This document shows positions 34,001 through 42,586 of a DNA stretch of 64,000 nucleotides, piece after piece. The notes under the pieces were generated by a model. The model made no database searches, was not told where the DNA came from, and was given only the letters and a program-made list of their open reading frames with translations. This DNA is from JAHJDR01 sp964609965. GTDB taxonomy: Bacteria > UBA10199 > JADGCS01. Position numbers and translations under genes: made by a program. The stretch lies in contig CAZSTS010000006.1 in assembly GCA_964609965.1 (NCBI GenBank), positions 58,575-122,574 of the forward strand. The letters are read 5' to 3'. The stretch's first letter is position 1. Every line of letters starts with the position of its first letter.

Positions 34001-34894
34001 TTAATATCTTCTCTCCACAATAAATTTTGCGATTTGTCTTAAAGCATCTGCCTTTTCATCAAAATCACTGAGAGCACTCATGGCTTTGTCTAACATCTTT
34101 TGGGCTTCTTTTTTAGCTCCATCCAAACCTAAGAGAGAAGGGTAGGTTGATTTGCCTTTTTCGACATCACTTCCAATATCTTTGCCAAGTTCTTCACCCC
34201 CTTCGATGTCTAAAATATCGTCAATGATTTGAAAGGCAAGACCAATGGCTTCTCCATACTCACAAAGGTTGTTCAATTTTGCTTCTGGTTCACCATTGAG
34301 TATGGCTGGTGATGTCACTGCGAGGCGAATGAGGGCCCCTGTTTTATGTTGGTGGAGTTCAACGAGCTGGTCTAGGCTAATTTTTTTATCTTCGGACTGA
34401 AGGTCCATCACTTGTCCTGCTACCATACCAGGGATGCCTGTGAGCTGAGCAAAGCTATGAATGAGAGAGATAATATTTTTTGCAGGGTACTTGTTTGAAT
34501 CAAGTTCTCCCAAAGGAATAAAGGCATGAGAGAGCAAGGCATCACCAGCCAAAATAGACATGGCTTCTCCAAAAACTTTGTGATTGGTGGGCTGTCCTCT
34601 TCTAAGGTCATCATTGTCCATGGCAGGGAGGTCATCGTGTATGAGAGAAAAAACGTGGATCATCTCTAGAGCCGCTGCAATGGGGACTACATCTTTTTCA
34701 GAAACACCCAGGGCCTCGGCGCTTGCAAAAACCAAAATAGGTCGGATCCTTTTTCCTGGGGCAAAGAGGCTGTATTCCATGGCCTTAAACAGAGTTTTTG
34801 GTTTGATAAGTTCGGCAGATATCCAGTTTTGGCGCATAGCAATGTCTATGACTTCTTTTTTTTTGGCAAAATATGTTTTGAGATCAAGGTTCAT
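34001..34894 (-). CDS. ispA: polyprenyl synthetase (farnesyl diphosphate synthase type)
   Basis: 297 residues. The first Asp-rich motif is LIHDDLPAMDNDDLRRGQPT and the second FQIIDDILDIEG, with KRIRPILVFASAEALG before and GVEKGKSTYPSLLGLD-like ending. It condenses IPP with DMAPP/GPP to FPP or GGPP for quinones and undecaprenyl carriers. It lies 13 bp after xseB, the standard xseA-xseB-ispA order. Confidence 0.94.
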   Translation of the reverse strand: MNLDLKTYFAKKKEVIDIAMRQNWISAELIKPKTLFKAMEYSLFAPGKRIRPILVFASAEALGVSEKDVVPIAAALEMIHVFSLIHDDLPAMDNDDLRRGQPTNHKVFGEAMSILAGDALLSHAFIPLGELDSNKYPAKNIISLIHSFAQLTGIPGMVAGQVMDLQSEDKKISLDQLVELHQHKTGALIRLAVTSPAILNGEPEAKLNNLCEYGEAIGLAFQIIDDILDIEGGEELGKDIGSDVEKGKSTYPSLLGLDGAKKEAQKMLDKAMSALSDFDEKADALRQIAKFIVERRY

Positions 34895-34907
34895 TTCAGT
34901 CTCCGAA

Positions 34908-35165
34908 TTAGCTGTCTTCTGATAAAGGAACGACTTTTTCTTGTGAAGAAAAATCTTTCATAATTTTGTCTACGCGACCAGAAGCCTGATTGAGTTTGTC
35001 TTCACAAATCTTAGCTAGTTTCATGCCTTCTTCAAACTTATCTAACGATTTATCAAGGCTTAGTTCACTGTTTTCTAAATTATGGGCTGTTTTTTCTAGT
35101 TGAAGCATGGCTTCTTCAAAAGACAGGCTTTTTGTTTCTTTTTTCTTTGGCATTGTTGTCTCCAT
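34908..35165 (-). CDS. xseB: exodeoxyribonuclease VII small subunit
   Basis: 85 residues, helical: LSFEEAMLQLEKTAHNLENS, ELSLDKSLDKFEEGMKLAKI, then CEDKLNQASGRVDKI. Matches the XseB family fully. Its ATG overlaps the xseA stop (TAATG), indicating coupling. A second in-frame ATG four codons in is possible. Confidence 0.94.
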   Translation of the reverse strand: METTMPKKKETKSLSFEEAMLQLEKTAHNLENSELSLDKSLDKFEEGMKLAKICEDKLNQASGRVDKIMKDFSSQEKVVPLSEDS

Positions 35166-36364
35166 TATTCGACCCTGGTTCTTACCTCACCATCGTGAAA
35201 AGTAAGATCCAATAAGTCTCCAGTCTTGGCTGATGACTTTCTTGTGATCACCTTGCCTAGACTGTTTTTTCCGATGATGTAACCTCTTTTAAGGATGTTT
35301 TTGGGGGAGAGGAGTTTGAGTTTAATCATCAACTTATCTGTTGAGTGTTTATTTTCATTTAAGAGACCATTCATAGATTGCACAAGACGGCTTTCGAGGT
35401 CACTAGTTTTTAAAATCTGTTGATCCAAAATCAAGTTTGGTGTGCGGAGTTCATTGAGAAGAAGTTTAATGTCTTTTGTTTTTTCTTGTAAGTCGTCATT
35501 TACAGCTGCGATGAGGCTTTTTCTATGTTGTGAGACTTTCTGGATCAAATCAAGTTTTACAGGCACACAATGTTCAGCAGCAGCAGAAGGCGTTGGGGCT
35601 CTTAGATCTGCTACAAAATCACTGATTGTGAAATCTGTTTCGTGGCCGACAGCGGAGACAACGGGCACTTTACAGTGAAAAATAGCGCGGGCCACGATTT
35701 CTTCATTAAATGACCAAAGATCTTCTGTTGAACCACCACCTCTTCCGACAATCAAGGTGTCGACATTTCCCTTTTTTGAAAAATAATTGATAGCAGCAGC
35801 GATTTCCTTTGCCGAAGTGTTTCCCTGGACACTGACAGGATAAACAATGATGTGAATGTTCGGAAAGCGACGCTGTGAGATAGAAATAATATCGTGAACT
35901 GCAGCTCCTTTAAGAGAAGTCACAACACCAATTGTTTTGGGAAGCAGAGGGATGTTTTTTTTGAGGCTTTGATCAAAAAGCCCCTCTTTTTCTAATTTTG
36001 TTTTAAGTTGTTCAAAGGCAAGTTGTAACGCACCTATGCCATCTGGTTCAGCATAGTTGACTTGGATTTGAAAGTTTCCTTGAGATTTAAAGATGCTCAG
36101 TTTTCCATGAACAATAATACCAAGTCCATTTTCCATATTAAATTTAAGAGTGCGGTTAAATCCTTTAAACATGACCGCAGAGATTTGGGCGTTCTCGTCC
36201 TTGATTTTGAAATAATAATGACCAGAAAAAGCTTCTGTAAAGTTCGATACTTCTCCTCTGAGCCAGACGTTATTGTACTCGTCCTCAAAAATGTCATTCA
36301 CTTCATTGATGACTTCTGAGATTGAATAGATTTTTCTGGCTTGCTTAAGGGCTAGAGTGGACAT
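35165..36364 (-). CDS. xseA: exodeoxyribonuclease VII large subunit
   Basis: The ATG at 36364 gives 399 residues beginning MSTLALKQARKIYSISEVIN, which fits the family. A frame that extends to 36517 would add 51 residues (start MENVQIQGACKP) encoded by a palindromic repeat and not family-like. Motifs: VWLRGEVSNF OB-fold, IGVVTSLKGAAVHDI, VGRGGGSTEDLWSFNEE, AVGHETDFTISDFVAD and RAPTPSAAAE. It degrades single-stranded DNA with XseB. Confidence 0.93.
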   Translation of the reverse strand: MSTLALKQARKIYSISEVINEVNDIFEDEYNNVWLRGEVSNFTEAFSGHYYFKIKDENAQISAVMFKGFNRTLKFNMENGLGIIVHGKLSIFKSQGNFQIQVNYAEPDGIGALQLAFEQLKTKLEKEGLFDQSLKKNIPLLPKTIGVVTSLKGAAVHDIISISQRRFPNIHIIVYPVSVQGNTSAKEIAAAINYFSKKGNVDTLIVGRGGGSTEDLWSFNEEIVARAIFHCKVPVVSAVGHETDFTISDFVADLRAPTPSAAAEHCVPVKLDLIQKVSQHRKSLIAAVNDDLQEKTKDIKLLLNELRTPNLILDQQILKTSDLESRLVQSMNGLLNENKHSTDKLMIKLKLLSPKNILKRGYIIGKNSLGKVITRKSSAKTGDLLDLTFHDGEVRTRVE

Positions 36365-36400
36365 GTTCTGCAATATAACTAAGCGGTCGCCGCTTATCAA

Positions 36401-36525
36401 GGGCCTGGCGTAAAACATCCATCTACTGCGTTGCCAGCTGCACCCATAATCCTCACGTATTTTCATATACGCTCCGGTTATGGGTTTGCAGGCGCCTTGT
36501 ATCTGGACATTTTCCAACAGGCCTA
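36401..36525. repeat. BIME-like long imperfect palindrome upstream of xseA
   Basis: Outer arms GGCCTG...AAAACATCC and GGACATTTT...CAGGCC, middle arms ATCTACTGCG/CGCCTTGTAT, inner arms ACCCATAATCCTCACGTA and TACGCTCCGGTTATGGGT. It resembles palindromic repeats with CTGCGTTG and GCCTTGTATCTGGAC words known in many bacteria. Confidence 0.65.
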
Positions 36526-36638
36526 GGAAAAAAATAGGTTTGGCTACACGGTTAATTAGAATATAAAAAACAATTTACAGCCTCCATTTAGCAGTTTATA
36601 ATAAGAGAGTATACGATTAACACTTAATAAAAGTGCCT

Positions 36639-37178
36639 ATGAAAATAGAGATTTACAACGATAATGAAAAGCAAGCTCAGCTTTTAAAGCTGCTCCAATT
36701 TGGAACTGTTATGGTGTTTGTGGACTCTCGTCATCCAGACGTTTCAGTTCCTGGCCATTTAAAGGGAGATTTTCAGCTAAGGTTAAACTTTGATTATGCT
36801 TACGAAATAGATGATTTTCGTGTTTTGCCAGAGCGAATAGAAGCCTCGCTGAGCTTTAACAAAGAGGACTATTTTTGCGTTGTGCCTTTCACGGCCCTCT
36901 ATTTAGCCGTAAATCACGAAATCCAGCATGGATCGTTATTTGTTCAATCTGTGCCTATTGAAATGTTGCAGTATTTTGCTCAAGAAGCAGAAGGCATGGA
37001 GCAGGAAGCAGAAAAAAAACAAGCAGCCCATCTTAACGTTGTTGAAGGACAAGCCGCCACTTCTCCTAAAACACCTTCAAAAAAATCAAAAAAACAAACA
37101 TCTAAAAAACAAACATCAAAAAAATCAGATGATAAAAAGAAACCAAGAAAAAGGGGACATTTACGGCTTGTGAAGTGA
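36639..37178 (+). CDS. SspB-like ClpXP adaptor
   Basis: 179 residues from ATG 36639. Residues 14-115 form an SspB-type substrate-binding domain (TVMVFVDSRHPDVSVPGHLK, FQLRLNFDYAYEI, EDYFCVVPFTALYLAV). A Lys/Ser/Thr linker (SKKSKKQTSKKQTSKK) ends in RGHLRLVK, much like the ClpX-binding tail (XB motif) of SspB. The full layout of binding domain, flexible linker and XB tail supports delivery of ssrA-tagged or other substrates to ClpXP. Confidence 0.82.
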   Translation: MKIEIYNDNEKQAQLLKLLQFGTVMVFVDSRHPDVSVPGHLKGDFQLRLNFDYAYEIDDFRVLPERIEASLSFNKEDYFCVVPFTALYLAVNHEIQHGSLFVQSVPIEMLQYFAQEAEGMEQEAEKKQAAHLNVVEGQAATSPKTPSKKSKKQTSKKQTSKKSDDKKKPRKRGHLRLVK

Positions 37179-37194
37179 ATGTTGGTTCTTGGAA

Positions 37195-37250
37195 CCATAG
37201 GCCCATAGCTTCAGGTCACAGGTTACAAGCTACTAGCTACTAGGTACTTT
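37195..37250. repeat. tandem CATAGGCCCATAG / CTACTAGCTACTAGG words
   Basis: Degenerate short repeats with a small GGTTC-ttg-GAACC hairpin just before, between convergent genes. Confidence 0.45.
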
Positions 37251-37253
37251 GTT

Positions 37254-40200
37254 TTAAGGAGCATCAAGCATTTCTTGCATGCTCTCTTCTCTTTTAAACT
37301 CCTTCATGATCTTGTAGAAATACCCCTGAGACACCGCTAATTGCCGTATAGCAGCATAAGGGTGATTGTTGTGGTGTTCGAGTGCAGCTTTAAAGACCAT
37401 GTGGATGTACTCCTTCATTGTACTCTTGCCATCATACACAAAAATCTCTGCGTAGAGCGTATTAGAAGGATCATCGAGGTCAAGATCACTCACTTTCTTG
37501 TAGATAGTAGAGTGTGACACACCAAGAACTTCGGCTGTTTGCACCTTCTTCTTGTTATTTGCTTCGTATGCTCTGGCAATAATCATCGATTCATAATCAT
37601 GCCATGTTTTGGATTGATCAAAAACGTTTGAGGCATCAATCCTGGCACCTAGAGATTGTGACATACTCATGTCAGCTAGGTTCATGCTGAGATTAGCATG
37701 TGAAATTTGATCGGCTATTTTCTTAATACCGTAATTAGGAGGGATGTTCTCAATCGATAGCATGTTTCCATCTTTGAGTGCAAAGGCCACAGAAAGGAGG
37801 TTTTCTAATTCTCGAATATTGCCAGGCCATTCATATTCGAGCAAAGCTTTCATAAAAATAGGAGGAATTTGAACCTCTTCTTTTACCTTATTCTGTTCTC
37901 GAAATTTTTCTACAAAGTGTTTTGCCAGAACAGGAATGTCTTCGGGCCTATCTCTGAGTGCTGGTAAATCAATCTTCATTTGACAGATTCGATAATAAAG
38001 ATCTTCTCTGAATTGTTTTTGCTTCACGAGCGATTCAAGATCTTTGTGTGAGGCACACACGACTCTTGTGTCTACCTTAATTGTTTTTGTATCACCAATT
38101 CTTTGGACTTCGCCTTCTTGTAAGACTCGCAAGAGCTTGACTTGGAGTTGAGAATCCAATTCCCCTATTTCGTCTAAGAGGATAGTCCCGCCATTGGCTT
38201 CTTCAAAAAGACCTCTTTTATCCTTGTTCGCACCAGTAAAACTACCTGCTTTATGTCCAAATAATTCACTTTCCATTAAGTTGGCGGGGATAGCGCCACA
38301 ATTTATGGCGACAAATCGATTTTGTTGTCTTGCGGGGTTGTTGTAGTGCAAGGCTTTGGCAACAAGTTCTTTACCCGTGCCAGATTCACCATAGATAAAC
38401 ATCGAAAGATTTGTTTCGGTGACTTTATCTAATATCTTAAACATCTCTTGCATGGGTTCGCTTTTTGAGATGATATGTTTATAGGCATATTTGGTCTGAT
38501 AGGTTTCAGAGTCTGTTTTGAGAATGTTTTTGACTTCTGTAAGTTCTGCAGTTGTTTTATCTAGCCTTTGTTTCAGCTGGGTCTTTGCACCCATGAGCTG
38601 GTTGATCAGTTTGCTGTTTTCAAGTGCAATACCCACTTGATCACAAAAAGCATTAAGCAGATTCACATTGCAGTCTTCAAAAGCATTAACGCGGTAGCGG
38701 TTGTCTAAATAGAAAACGCCAATGCTTTTGTATTTTGACCGTATGGGGAGACAGAGCACGGATTTCAACTCATTCAAAACAATAGATTCTGAAGAATCAA
38801 AACGATCGTCACTTAAGGCATCAGAAGAGCTGATAATCTCTCCTTTTTCGATGGCCATTGAAGCAACACTCATGCTGATCTTTTCTTCATCTGTGCTATT
38901 TGTGTTGAGTGATTCTTTAACCACAAGATTGCCTTCTTCATTCAGAAGCATCACAAATCCTGATTCAGCATTTGAGAGCTGAATGGCATAATTCAGAACA
39001 ATTTTTAATAATTGGTCTGTGTCATATTCTGAATTGATAAACCGGTTGATTTCGATGATTTTCTTTAAATCATCACCTGATGTTTTTGTGGTGGTACTCA
39101 TGATTTTTACCCCCTGTTGTTCGGTTGTTTTAACCGAAGGATCCTGTTTAAATAATTTTTGAACTCTATGTAGTTCGGCCTTGTCTTCTTCTGTATTAGC
39201 TAATGCTGTGGCTTTTTTGAGATGTTTTGTTGCTTCTTTCATCTTTTTTTCACAGCAATAAAGATGTGCTCTTCGGATTTCTTTCCAAAATTCTCTGAAT
39301 TTCAAATACTCAGTTTCATTGAGCACGATTTCTGCTTTATCTATAGCCTTATGTCCTTTATCAAATTCACCGGTGAGCGTATGAATTTCGGCTAAGTAAA
39401 TATTGGATAGGAAAAGAATATGTTCTCTATGTGGTGAGAATAAACCTTTGAGGTCTTCGAGAGTATTGATTGCGTAAATAAGATAAGCATAAGAATCTTT
39501 GTGCTGTTTTTCTTGGCCATGAATATAGCCAATGTTGTATGAAATGAAGGCTGCGTTGAGTAAGTCTTCGTTCTTTCTGGCTACAGTCAATGCCCTGTTA
39601 TAATAATCTAAAGCCTTGGCATTCTCTTTTTCGTCACTGTAGAGATTGCCTAAACCATTAAAGGCGCGATACATAAGGCCATATTCATTTGTTTCTCTTG
39701 CAACTTTTTCGCAGGATAGAAAGCTCTCGGCGCATTTTTTTATTAACTCTTGTCGGTCCTCTCTGTTTTGTCTGACAATGAGGATGTGATAAACATCTCC
39801 TAGGGCATAGTAGTTTAAGGCCAGTTCATATTTACTATTGGCCTTTTGTAGGTATTTAATATTGTCGAGGCATGTTTCAATGGCTTTGTCATATTCCTGA
39901 TTAACCAAATAGATCTCAAGTAAACGGTTATTAACAACCTCTAGTTTTTCCTTTTCATTCAACTCTTCGACCCAGGCCTGATGTGTTTTGAGGTAGATAG
40001 ATTTTGCTTCATCTATTTCGTTCTTTTTGAGTAGTATGAAAGCATGGAAATTTTTAAAAAGGAGATCGTATATTTTTTGTTTTGGACTCAGAGGAATAAA
40101 TTTCTTTGTTTCTTTTATGAATGATAAGGCTTTGTCAAAATCACCTATTTTAAGCCAGGATTCAACTATGCCACCAAAGGCTTTTAAGAGAAGGTCCACT

Positions 40201-42260
40201 TCTTCAGGGTTTGTTGTATGGGCCAAAAAATCTTTTATTTGACCATAAACAGAAATAGCATCTTCAAGTTTTCTGCTTTTAAAATAAGCCGTTCCCAACT
40301 TAAAATAGCTCTGTAAGTTGTCTTTGTTTGGCTCGTTTGATTGTAGTGATATTAACCTTCTAAATGTTTTAATGGCTTCGTCGTGATTGGCACTGTCGAG
40401 ATGCAGTGTGCCTAAATCATACAAGGATTTTGTAGCTGTTTGAAGGTCTGACCCATGGCCCGCATGGTAAAGATAATGAGATTTCTCCTTATCATTATTG
40501 ATGAGTAATTTGGCTAGTTTGTCGTGATACGTAGCTCGTTCGTTTGTTGGAATAAGTTTATAAATGACATCAACAAACAAAAGATTTTTGAAGAAATAGG
40601 TGTGTTCACGAGAAGTTTTTTCTAGAATATCAGCTTTGATAAGTGTGAGTATCTCAGCGTGGATGTTATCAATTTGTGAGAGTGTTTTGATGCTATCGAT
40701 GTGAAGGACTGTGTTGTGAACAGCAAGCCATTTGAGGATTTCTTGACGACTTTTCGAATGTTTTTTGAACGTGTCCAATAATATTTCTTCAACACTGCTG
40801 GGTATGCGGATTTTATGAAAGTCGATCTTGATATCATCGAAAGTTGTGGCATCCCATTTTCCAGAGGCATCAAAAAGCAAGTCACTGTCTAAGAGGAGCT
40901 TAATAAACTCAGTCACAAACAGCGGATTTCCTTGAGTTCTTTTATACACTTCATCAATGAGTTTATCGGGCGCTGAGGACAAGCCTGTTACAGATTCTAG
41001 ATATTGTTTGAGTTGCTCTTTGTCGTAATGCGACAGCGTGATGACTCGAGTGTCAGCCCAATGATGGGGTGCTTTTTCTGTGGCCCAAATAATCAAGCAC
41101 TTATCTTTGGCATGTTTTTGCATAAGAGCATTTACACGGTTTGCATCAACATGAGGGTCATCTGCCATGAGGATAAAGTTATTGAGGTTCTCTTCGGTTT
41201 CAGACTGATGAATTGATTTTACAGGAACGTTTCTGAGTTGTGAGAAATACTTGATTTCATTTAATAGCCTTGTTTTTCCAGTGCCTTTTTCTCCCTGCAT
41301 AATGAGGGTTTTTTCATCGGGCAAGGTGTCTGACATAAATACGTTTCCAAACATTTCTGCAAAAGTTTGCCATTCTTCTTCTCTGCCGATCAATGTGCCT
41401 TTTTCTGGAAGATAGCTGAGCTTGGTGTCTTTGGTTTCAATTTCAAATTTCTTATTCGAGAGAAAGTTAAGGTCTCTAATAACGAGTGAGGCTTGTGAAT
41501 ACCTGTTAACAGGGTTTTTTTCGAGTAATCGTTCAACAATGTGGTCCCAGTATTTTGGAATGTCAGGGTTTATTTCTGAGGGAGGCTTTGGCTTATGGCT
41601 AACCTGTTTGTTTAGAATTTCTTTAAGATTTTTTGATACAAAAGGATTTGTTCCTGTGAGAATCTTGTAAATAAGCACACCAAAAGAATAGAGGTCAGTT
41701 CTTCCATCTAGTACGCCGCCTTGGATAACTTCGGGTGCCATGTAAGCAGGGGTGCCTACTTTTTTTCTTGGTGAAGTAAATCCAGCCAGACCAAAATCAA
41801 TAATTTTTGCTGTTGTTGGGGCGTCGTTCTCCAAATAGACAAGTATGTTTTGGGGCTTGATATCAAAGTGATAGATGCCTCTGCTGTGAAGGTAATTGAG
41901 AGCGCGTAAGACTTGAACAATGAGTTTCTCAATAACATCTAACGGTTGATTTTCGCAGGCTTTATGGAACTCAGCTCCTGAAATAAATTCCGTAGTAAAG
42001 TAGTATTTTTGTAGTCTTTGTTCATACCCGAAATCTAGGATTCGAGAAATGTTTGGGTGATTAAGTTCTTTTAAGATTGAAAATTCATTTTTAAAGTTCC
42101 TCAGAGCATCTTCTCTGGAAACGTTCATCTGGATTTTTTTAAGAAATTTGAGTGCCTTGAGTTCATCATGGTCTTTGATGAGCACAACTTCACCTGAAAG
42201 ACCTCCCCCAAGGTTCTTGACGACATCATAACGCTGATCAATTTTCATATTTGTCATCAT
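37254..42260 (-). CDS. Ser/Thr kinase - ATPase - TPR - GAF - sigma-54 activator fusion
   Basis: 1668 residues. Kinase domain at 11-265: Gly-loop LGGGLSGEVVL, Lys in ALKFLKK, catalytic loop YHFDIKPQNIL (HFD, so non-RD), DFG in IIDFGLAG, APE. An ATPase domain follows, Walker A GEKGTGKT near 323. TPR-like helices about 620-1036. GAF about 1070-1215. AAA+ sigma-54 domain with Walker A GESGTGKE near 1290 and loop GSFTGA in place of GAFTGA. Fis-type HTH (TAEVLGVSHSTIYKKV) near 1575, then an extra 70-residue tail. It is likely a signal-integrating activator of sigma-54 promoters. Confidence 0.93.
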   Translation of the reverse strand: MMTNMKIDQRYDVVKNLGGGLSGEVVLIKDHDELKALKFLKKIQMNVSREDALRNFKNEFSILKELNHPNISRILDFGYEQRLQKYYFTTEFISGAEFHKACENQPLDVIEKLIVQVLRALNYLHSRGIYHFDIKPQNILVYLENDAPTTAKIIDFGLAGFTSPRKKVGTPAYMAPEVIQGGVLDGRTDLYSFGVLIYKILTGTNPFVSKNLKEILNKQVSHKPKPPSEINPDIPKYWDHIVERLLEKNPVNRYSQASLVIRDLNFLSNKKFEIETKDTKLSYLPEKGTLIGREEEWQTFAEMFGNVFMSDTLPDEKTLIMQGEKGTGKTRLLNEIKYFSQLRNVPVKSIHQSETEENLNNFILMADDPHVDANRVNALMQKHAKDKCLIIWATEKAPHHWADTRVITLSHYDKEQLKQYLESVTGLSSAPDKLIDEVYKRTQGNPLFVTEFIKLLLDSDLLFDASGKWDATTFDDIKIDFHKIRIPSSVEEILLDTFKKHSKSRQEILKWLAVHNTVLHIDSIKTLSQIDNIHAEILTLIKADILEKTSREHTYFFKNLLFVDVIYKLIPTNERATYHDKLAKLLINNDKEKSHYLYHAGHGSDLQTATKSLYDLGTLHLDSANHDEAIKTFRRLISLQSNEPNKDNLQSYFKLGTAYFKSRKLEDAISVYGQIKDFLAHTTNPEEVDLLLKAFGGIVESWLKIGDFDKALSFIKETKKFIPLSPKQKIYDLLFKNFHAFILLKKNEIDEAKSIYLKTHQAWVEELNEKEKLEVVNNRLLEIYLVNQEYDKAIETCLDNIKYLQKANSKYELALNYYALGDVYHILIVRQNREDRQELIKKCAESFLSCEKVARETNEYGLMYRAFNGLGNLYSDEKENAKALDYYNRALTVARKNEDLLNAAFISYNIGYIHGQEKQHKDSYAYLIYAINTLEDLKGLFSPHREHILFLSNIYLAEIHTLTGEFDKGHKAIDKAEIVLNETEYLKFREFWKEIRRAHLYCCEKKMKEATKHLKKATALANTEEDKAELHRVQKLFKQDPSVKTTEQQGVKIMSTTTKTSGDDLKKIIEINRFINSEYDTDQLLKIVLNYAIQLSNAESGFVMLLNEEGNLVVKESLNTNSTDEEKISMSVASMAIEKGEIISSSDALSDDRFDSSESIVLNELKSVLCLPIRSKYKSIGVFYLDNRYRVNAFEDCNVNLLNAFCDQVGIALENSKLINQLMGAKTQLKQRLDKTTAELTEVKNILKTDSETYQTKYAYKHIISKSEPMQEMFKILDKVTETNLSMFIYGESGTGKELVAKALHYNNPARQQNRFVAINCGAIPANLMESELFGHKAGSFTGANKDKRGLFEEANGGTILLDEIGELDSQLQVKLLRVLQEGEVQRIGDTKTIKVDTRVVCASHKDLESLVKQKQFREDLYYRICQMKIDLPALRDRPEDIPVLAKHFVEKFREQNKVKEEVQIPPIFMKALLEYEWPGNIRELENLLSVAFALKDGNMLSIENIPPNYGIKKIADQISHANLSMNLADMSMSQSLGARIDASNVFDQSKTWHDYESMIIARAYEANNKKKVQTAEVLGVSHSTIYKKVSDLDLDDPSNTLYAEIFVYDGKSTMKEYIHMVFKAALEHHNNHPYAAIRQLAVSQGYFYKIMKEFKREESMQEMLDAP

Positions 42261-42541
42261 GCGATTTTCTCAAGCCAATATATTAGTATGTTTCACTACT
42301 CCTAAATAAATATTATACTAGATGTGATGTTCTATGTATATATGAATCATAAAATCTGAGATTTAACTGGGTATTCAATTTAGAAAATTATATTTTATAT
42401 CGTATGAATATTCATTTTTAACAGAGTATTAATAGGCAGATATAGACAACACTTAACAGGAGTAACAAAATTTTGAGCCTCTTTTGTGCACGAGTAGTCA
42501 ATAAATTGACGTGTTAATTTTCTGGAAAATATCTTTCAAGC
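42261..42541. other. divergent intergenic region, AT-rich
   Basis: No gene. It separates the giant sigma-54 activator from a lipoprotein gene with a sigma-54-type promoter, so enhancer sites for the activator may lie here; none can be picked by eye. Confidence 0.45.
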
Positions 42542-42557
42542 TGGTATGCCAATTGCA
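42542..42557 (+). promoter_or_regulatory. sigma-54-type promoter
   Basis: TGGTAT-GCCAA-TTGCA matches TGGCAC-N5-TTGCW with two mismatches, both in the -24 element, and exact GG-N10-GC spacing; the -12 element is perfect. It lies 30 bp before the lipoprotein ATG at 42587 and next to the sigma-54 activator gene. Confidence 0.65.
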
Positions 42558-42586
42558 ATTATACTACTTGGGGATAAAGGATATAT

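Noticed and set aside
36365..36517. 51-residue N-terminal extension of XseA
   Set aside because: It translates a palindromic repeat and does not resemble XseA N-termini.
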